From SFTJ01 sp045613305 (lineage in GTDB: Bacteria > Bacteroidota > Bacteroidia > Bacteroidales > Muribaculaceae), in contig JAZLAU010000006.1 in the NCBI GenBank assembly GCA_045613305.1, forward strand, positions 1-29,231: a stretch of 29,231 nt of DNA, in the 5' to 3' direction. This document shows, one piece after another, positions 24,780 through 29,231 of the stretch. Under the pieces are notes generated by a model. It was given only the letters and a program-made list of their open reading frames with translations, had not been told where the DNA came from and made no database searches. How positions within the stretch are numbered: position 1 is the stretch's first letter; every line of letters starts with the position of its first letter. A program made the translations under genes and the position numbers.

Positions 24780-25826
24780 ATGGAAGAAACTAACATCATA
24801 AAACAGCCTCTTGTAGGGATGACTTTGGCACAACTTCGCGAAGTGGTGAGCCAATTAGGCATGCCTCGATTCACCGCCACCCAATTGGCACAGTGGCTCT
24901 ATGTGCACCGCGCAAAAAGTTTCGACGAGATGAACAACATCTCTAAAGCAAATCGTGCCAAATTGCAGCAACACTTCACAATTGGGCTTGATGCTCCCTG
25001 CAACGAGCAACGCAGTGTTGACGGAACAGTGAAATATCTTTTCATGACCGGCAAAAACCAAGCCGTGGAAAGCGTATATATCCCCGACGACGACCGCGCC
25101 ACGCTGTGCATTTCTTCTCAGATGGGATGCAAAATGAATTGCCACTTTTGCATGACCGGAAAGCAAGGTTTTCACGGAAACCTAACAGCCAACCAAATAA
25201 TCAACCAAGTGCTCAGCATTCCCGAAAGCCAAACACTCACCAATGTGGTGTTTATGGGCATGGGCGAACCGATGGACAACCTTGAGGCTGTGCTTCAAAC
25301 CATCGAAATTATGACTGCAGAATGGGGGTTTGCTTGGAGCCCGAAACGAATCACCGTTTCTTCAATCGGTAAACTAAAAGAACTGAAACGCTTGGCCGAA
25401 GAAACCAATGTTCACATTGCCATCAGCGTACACTCGCCATTCCACACCGAACGGCTCAACCTTATGCCAGTCGAAAAAGCCTACCCTATTGCAAAGGTTA
25501 TGCAACTGCTTAGCAACTACGATTTTGCGCATCAGCGCCGTCTCTCGGTGGAATATACTATGTTCAATGGCCTTAACGACGACATAGAGCATGCCAAAGA
25601 ACTTGAACGACTTTTCAACGGACAGCCCATCAGAGTGAACCTGATTCGCTATCACGCAATTCCCGGAGTTAACCTTCGCACTTCCGACGAAAAGCGAATG
25701 ACTGAGTTCCGCGATTACCTCAACTCGCGAGGCATTATTTGCACAATTCGCCGTAGCAGAGGCGAAGACATTTTCGCAGCATGCGGTATGCTCGCCGGAA
25801 AAAACAACAAGCAAAACGACTGTTAA
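24780..25826 (+). CDS. rlmN: 23S rRNA/tRNA adenine-C2 methyltransferase RlmN
   Basis: 348 residues. RlmN is a radical SAM enzyme that methylates C2 of A2503 in 23S rRNA and A37 in some tRNAs. The cluster motif C-x3-C-x2-C is at Cys117, Cys121 and Cys124 (CKMNCHFC), and the methyl-carrying Cys is Cys335 in AACGML. MGMGEPMDN and SPKRITVSSIG are further family motifs. The frame is open back to 24714, but the -7 box at 24767-24774 sits inside that extension, so the start is taken as the ATG at 24780. That gives a nearly leaderless mRNA. Confidence 0.95.
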   Translation: MEETNIIKQPLVGMTLAQLREVVSQLGMPRFTATQLAQWLYVHRAKSFDEMNNISKANRAKLQQHFTIGLDAPCNEQRSVDGTVKYLFMTGKNQAVESVYIPDDDRATLCISSQMGCKMNCHFCMTGKQGFHGNLTANQIINQVLSIPESQTLTNVVFMGMGEPMDNLEAVLQTIEIMTAEWGFAWSPKRITVSSIGKLKELKRLAEETNVHIAISVHSPFHTERLNLMPVEKAYPIAKVMQLLSNYDFAHQRRLSVEYTMFNGLNDDIEHAKELERLFNGQPIRVNLIRYHAIPGVNLRTSDEKRMTEFRDYLNSRGIICTIRRSRGEDIFAACGMLAGKNNKQNDC

Positions 25827-25940
25827 CTCCTATACTACAACTATAACATATAAACCATAGCCCTGCCGGAACGCACTAAATGTTTTGAATATACTACATC
25901 ATATTAATGCCGAATAACAAAAAATGAAGAATTATTCAGT

Positions 25941-26447
25941 TCAATAATCGTTTAAAACAATATAGGCAAATTTGTAAAAATACTTTTCATCAATATGTCT
26001 CACATAAGATTCAACTTCGGCTTTTGGCATAACTACAATCCGATTACTATAAATAGAATCCACTCCATTCGACTGCACAAAAAGGTAATTAAACTTACAA
26101 CCTGGAGATATTTTAGTGACAAAAGTATAACCTATTTCAATCGATAAAGGCTCCGCAAGTTCTTCATACATCAATTCAATATACGAAAAATCACCCTTTC
26201 GCTTTTTGAAAAAATCGTATGCTATATCTTTTTTCGTCTTGTTGTCTATTGTATCTAATGATATCCAAGTATAATAGTCTTCTGAGGAGTTATTTGTAAT
26301 TTCATAACAAACCATTTTATATGTGCGATTTGTAATAGCATCATAATATGACATAGGTATGCTGTCAGCGATTATTTCACATTTCGCATTTAAGTGAAAG
26401 AGCAATGCCACAAATGTTGTTAACAATCCATAATATCTATTTTTCAT
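25941..26447 (-). CDS. Secreted protein of unknown function
   Basis: 168 residues from the ATG at 26447. MKNRYYGLLTTFVALLFHLNA is a clear signal peptide. The mature part has a probable beta-sandwich flavour (MVCYEITNNSSEDYYTWISLD) and no recognised motif. The open frame extends upstream to 26489, but that part overlaps the preceding 42-residue gene and would bury the signal peptide, so 26447 is preferred. It begins two bases after that gene's stop, so it belongs to the same operon. The region is visibly A+T-rich. Function is unknown; it could be an accessory or immunity protein of the Rhs locus. Nothing recognisable lies in 25827-25940. Confidence 0.65.
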   Translation of the reverse strand: MKNRYYGLLTTFVALLFHLNAKCEIIADSIPMSYYDAITNRTYKMVCYEITNNSSEDYYTWISLDTIDNKTKKDIAYDFFKKRKGDFSYIELMYEELAEPLSIEIGYTFVTKISPGCKFNYLFVQSNGVDSIYSNRIVVMPKAEVESYVRHIDEKYFYKFAYIVLNDY

Positions 26448-26449
26448 AT

Positions 26450-26578
26450 TTAGCGCATATTTTTTATTGTATTTTGGAATCCGGGACAATTGCCTGAAGA
26501 ATGGCCAACAGAACGACTATGGCAGAAACATTCCACTATAGCAATCAATATTATCAATACACATTTTTTCATACTCAT
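26450..26578 (-). CDS. 42-residue putative secreted peptide
   Basis: ATG at 26578 directly follows the TAA of the 258-residue gene (TAAATG), and its own TAA is two bases before the ATG of the next gene. The product starts MSMKKCVLIILIAIVECFC, a basic start and hydrophobic run like a signal peptide, followed by a short Ser/Gly/His/Asn-rich tail ending IKNMR, with a fourth Cys in it. A start at the second Met (26572) is equally possible. The tight gene spacing on both sides is the main support. No family is recognised, and it could be chance. Confidence 0.5.
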   Translation of the reverse strand: MSMKKCVLIILIAIVECFCHSRSVGHSSGNCPGFQNTIKNMR

Positions 26579-27355
26579 TTATCTAAAATAAACTCTTCCG
26601 CACGGATATATTCCGTCTCGGCAAAAGTAGACGCTGTCATTATATCCGTTTTCAACATACTCATCAATATCTGTTTTTGAAAACGGAGAATAAATCTGAT
26701 AACTATACGGAATATCGCCATACCACGCAAATAGCAGTTCCGAACATGTCGATTCTTTCTGAATTTCAAAACCTTGTATGTTGGCAACACTCATCATATG
26801 TATTATCGTATCAAACTTCTCTGGCGATACACCCACAAACCTAAGCAAAGAGTCTTTTGAAACATCTTTAATATGCTTCCATTGTCCTTTGTTCCCCACT
26901 GACAATCCATAGACCTTATTGTATTTGCACTTATATATAATTTCACAACTGTCGCCCAAGTTTCTCCTTATATATTCTATTAAGATATATATTTCTTGTT
27001 TATTCTTCTCATAATTCTCTGCCATGATTTTGCCGTCTATAACGGGCACGCTTGGTTTATACAAATATGAAGCTATCAAGAGTAAAATATTAACTATATG
27101 AAGAGCCCTACAAATAGCATTATATCTATTGTCTTTTCCTGCAAAACATCTAACTATCGAATATATATAAACTAATAGCACTGGGATTGCGATAAAGAAA
27201 ACATAAGAAAACGCAATGAATATATATTGCAGATTATGCAACATTTCCTGTTTGTTCTCTGAAGCAATGACAATCTTGGCAATTATCACTGTAACGGCGA
27301 TAATTATTAAAATTTCAATCAAACGGAGCAATTTATTTAAAAACTTACGCATCAT
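26579..27355 (-). CDS. Membrane protein of unknown function in the Rhs cassette
   Basis: 258 residues; start ATG at 27355 or the adjacent one at 27352. Three hydrophobic segments (about 13-32, 43-67 and 84-97) are followed by a soluble C-terminal domain of about 150 residues with five Cys and no known motif. The fold and role are not recognised. It is followed without gap by the 42-residue gene and lies downstream of the Rhs toxin candidate, so it may be an immunity or accessory protein. Base composition is A+T-rich like its neighbours and unlike the housekeeping genes to the left. Confidence 0.65.
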   Translation of the reverse strand: MMRKFLNKLLRLIEILIIIAVTVIIAKIVIASENKQEMLHNLQYIFIAFSYVFFIAIPVLLVYIYSIVRCFAGKDNRYNAICRALHIVNILLLIASYLYKPSVPVIDGKIMAENYEKNKQEIYILIEYIRRNLGDSCEIIYKCKYNKVYGLSVGNKGQWKHIKDVSKDSLLRFVGVSPEKFDTIIHMMSVANIQGFEIQKESTCSELLFAWYGDIPYSYQIYSPFSKTDIDEYVENGYNDSVYFCRDGIYPCGRVYFR

Positions 27356-27366
27356 TATATTTGAAT

Positions 27367-27492
27367 TTAATGAGATATTATTAAAGAATTTATAAAATCT
27401 TGCAATCTCTGCATTATTACAGCCCGTTCTTGTTCATCTGATGTCCAAGGCCGTTCCTTTTCATTAATCCAAGACTCAACTAAATGGCACAA
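27367..27492 (-). other. Possible coding remnant or micro-ORF
   Basis: One minus-strand frame reads without stop from about a TTG at 27492 to a TAA at 27367, giving WINEKERPWTSDEQERAV and an amphipathic C-terminal helix (MQRLQDFINSL). The residue mix looks protein-like, yet there is no ATG at its beginning and it overlaps the end of the 239-residue gene in another frame. It may be the 3' remnant of a lost gene. Confidence 0.25.
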
Positions 27493-28195
27493 GATTAAAT
27501 TTCATAATTAATATATTCCTTGCATTCGCAATCTCTTTTATTATTCGCACCGACAATATGGAGTAACTCATTAAATATGAGCACAACACAAAGCCAATGT
27601 TATGATTTGGCAAAATAACGATGTAATATGATAATACAACAGCAATGCAAGAATTTAAAAAAGTATAATAACAACTATAACGCCACAATGTAGTTAAGCT
27701 TTTGACACATAGAAATACAATTAATGCTATCAAGGAAATGCTCAACATTATAAGTGCGGGTATCACGGACATTGCTTGAGCGCTTAAAACAAACATTATG
27801 GGCAGATAGATTGCAAATACCATGACAACCGGTGTCAGACGAATATAGAAATTCTTTTTTCTGATATAATGATAAAGATTCGAGAGTAATATATAATGAA
27901 ACCAGCTGCCAAATATGGGTATAAATAAGCCACCTAAAGTATCATGACATATTGGAGCAAAAATTGCTAATGAAAATGAATAATACAAATAGAAAGGGAA
28001 ATATAACACAAATAATATCCTACTTGTTCTTTTATGGCTTCTGAACACTATGCTACATAATGTCAGAATTGATGTAGATATAAACAGAACGACTATCGCA
28101 CTATTGAATTTTAGTACACTGGACAATAATACTAAAAACACTAATGGCAACAAAATAAAAGCCAAATCATATTTTTTCTTTCGAAATGCTATCAT
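27476..28195 (-). CDS. Multi-pass membrane protein, candidate Rhs immunity protein
   Basis: 239 residues with about seven hydrophobic segments spread over the whole length and few charged residues, so an integral membrane protein. No enzymatic motif is visible. Its ATG overlaps the stop of the Rhs gene as ATGA (28192-28195), which implies translational coupling. A small protein coupled to the 3' end of an Rhs gene is the classic position of an immunity protein; that role is inferred from position only. The segment is A+T-rich. Confidence 0.7.
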   Translation of the reverse strand: MIAFRKKKYDLAFILLPLVFLVLLSSVLKFNSAIVVLFISTSILTLCSIVFRSHKRTSRILFVLYFPFYLYYSFSLAIFAPICHDTLGGLFIPIFGSWFHYILLSNLYHYIRKKNFYIRLTPVVMVFAIYLPIMFVLSAQAMSVIPALIMLSISLIALIVFLCVKSLTTLWRYSCYYTFLNSCIAVVLSYYIVILPNHNIGFVLCSYLMSYSILSVRIIKEIANARNILIMKFNLVPFS

Positions 28196-29231
28196 TTATA
28201 TTTATGCCCTCCTCGGTCAAAATTATTTAAGATTATACAATTGAACAAATAACCAGGACAATAACTGATAGTGTTAGTAAAAGGGATGTTTGTTTTAATA
28301 CATGCACTTTCTAATGATTTTGCCACAGCTGTTGCACAATTATTTGAAATAATTGAGTATTTTGTTTTTGCGATTTTCTTAAATGTTTTGGCAATTAATT
28401 GATCCTCTTGTTCCGAAGTATATATAATATATGCCTCCTTATACGTATTCTCAGTGTTGGACTCATCATAGAAAAAATCTTCAAATGAATCAAAAGTAAT
28501 TTCACCTGCATCATTTTGCTTTTTACGACCACAAAAACTCCCGGAATCATTGCGAGAACTACCTGATACACTTCCCGATATATAAACATTATTGCCATTA
28601 ACGGAATAATATGCCCATTTGTCATTTTCCTGTACTAGTAACGCGATATGCATAAATTCATGTAATACTGCAATAGTATCTCCTCTTTCATCCATAAATT
28701 TTACTGGGTTTCCAGCGCACCAGGCGTATGGACTAATGCTGTAATATTTCTCGGCTAATGGGTCCATTGTGGTGGTGCGGCCGAGCAGCGAGTCGTACCA
28801 TCTTGCTTGTGTGTCATATAGGTCGAGACCGTGGGTGCGGTCGAGTTCTTTTGCTCCGTATTTATGTGGCTGCACTGAGGTGGTGGCAGCGAATATACCG
28901 CCGTAGGGATAGTATTCGTTGCTCTCTGCCACTGTGCCGTCTTGGCGCACTACACTGCGCACATTGCCTTGGTAGTCTTTAATGTAGTAGTGCAATGTGT
29001 CGCTTGCTATATAGCCGTTCAGCGTCAACACTCGCTCAAGCGAGTCATTGCGAAGCACGCAATCGCCGTGATAGTCTACAGTAGATAAATCGTAAAGTGA
29101 CAACGGAGGAACGATTGGAAGAGTCGGACTGAGGGCATAATTTGCACTCGCTGTTAATGGCGTGATGTATTGGGCACGCAACTTTCGTCCTGCGGCATCG
29201 TAGGTGTAGCGTGTGATTGCGCCTGAGGTGA
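28192..29231 (-). CDS. Rhs/YD-repeat protein with variable C-terminal toxin-like domain, partial
   Basis: The frame is open through the right edge, where it reads TRYTYDAAGRKL, a YD repeat, so the gene's N-terminal part is outside the window. The Rhs core follows: YIKDYQGNVRSVV, ESNEYYPYGG, YGAKELDRTHGLDLYDTQARWYD and DPLAEKYYSISPYAWCAGNPV, ending near FMDERGD (about 28690). The last about 165 residues are a variable tip with HEFMHIALLVQ (codons near 28662-28630) and NNCATAVAKSLE (Cys at 28336-28338). A His before a later NNC matches permuted papain-like (NlpC/P60-type) domains on Bacteroidales Rhs proteins; HEFMH also fits a HExxH zinc protease site. Likely a polymorphic toxin or secreted enzyme. 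The stop overlaps the next gene. Confidence 0.85.
   Translation of the reverse strand, partial: TSGAITRYTYDAAGRKLRAQYITPLTASANYALSPTLPIVPPLSLYDLSTVDYHGDCVLRNDSLERVLTLNGYIASDTLHYYIKDYQGNVRSVVRQDGTVAESNEYYPYGGIFAATTSVQPHKYGAKELDRTHGLDLYDTQARWYDSLLGRTTTMDPLAEKYYSISPYAWCAGNPVKFMDERGDTIAVLHEFMHIALLVQENDKWAYYSVNGNNVYISGSVSGSSRNDSGSFCGRKKQNDAGEITFDSFEDFFYDESNTENTYKEAYIIYTSEQEDQLIAKTFKKIAKTKYSIISNNCATAVAKSLESACIKTNIPFTNTISYCPGYLFNCIILNNFDRGGHKYK

Noticed and set aside
26448..26489. Longer start for the secreted protein at 26489.
   Set aside because: It would bury the signal peptide and overlaps the 42-residue gene; the ATG at 26447 gives a clean secretion signal and tight spacing.

Overview
The window comes from a Bacteroidota chromosome, most likely order Bacteroidales; a Muribaculaceae- or Prevotella-like gut anaerobe is plausible, but the family cannot be fixed from sequence alone. 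The evidence is the repeated promoter element TAnnTTTG (the Bacteroidetes -7 box), weak Shine-Dalgarno signals, and Bacteroidales-type gene families: BspA-like LRR_5 and BIG2 surface proteins, DUF4199, DUF6048 and DUF6452 type proteins, and an Rhs protein.

Layout. (1) 1-2439 (-): 5' part of a large secreted LRR_5/BIG2 protein that runs off the left edge. (2) 2665-4899 (+): a two-gene unit, a small putative DNA-binding protein and a Ser/Thr kinase-TM-LRR_5 protein. (3) 8352-5164 (-): four-gene envelope operon (DUF4199-like membrane protein, GT2 glycosyltransferase, lipoprotein, beta-barrel protein) ending at a strong hairpin. (4) 8591-10407 (+): ZIP metal transporter and a secreted GH43 glycosidase. 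(5) 10559-11968 (+): PurF-like amidophosphoribosyltransferase without the N-terminal Cys. (6) 12089-16156 (+): thiamine operon thiD-thiC-thi4-thiE-like, led by a TPP riboswitch. (7) 16267-17989 (+) and 22528-18212 (-): glycan genes, namely a GT-A enzyme with a Stealth phosphotransferase, and a gltX operon carrying a lipid A-type acyltransferase, a second Stealth protein and a GT92-like enzyme. (8) 24653-22707 (-) surE with an outer-membrane protein, divergent from rlmN (24780-25826, +). (9) 29231-25941 (-): A+T-rich Rhs polymorphic-toxin tip with a coupled membrane protein and further small unknown genes.

How the parts work together. The thiamine operon makes the pyrimidine half with ThiC/ThiD and the thiazole half with a Thi4-type synthase, replacing the ThiG/H/S/F route usual in Bacteroides. 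Its Thi4 has His where yeast Thi4 has the sacrificial Cys, so it should be a true, sulfide-using catalyst suited to an anaerobe. The riboswitch appears to control thiD translation through a hairpin that buries the start codon. Regions 3 and 7 are cell-envelope and surface-glycan functions. Region 9 looks like a toxin-immunity cassette.

The points most worth a second look are the His-type Thi4, the PurF paralogue lacking its glutaminase nucleophile, the Rhs C-terminal domain with its operon (including a 42-residue secreted peptide gene), the kinase-LRR_5 receptor-like protein, and several promoters whose -7 box lies only 4-5 nt before the start codon. All calls come from reading the sequence; no database search was run.
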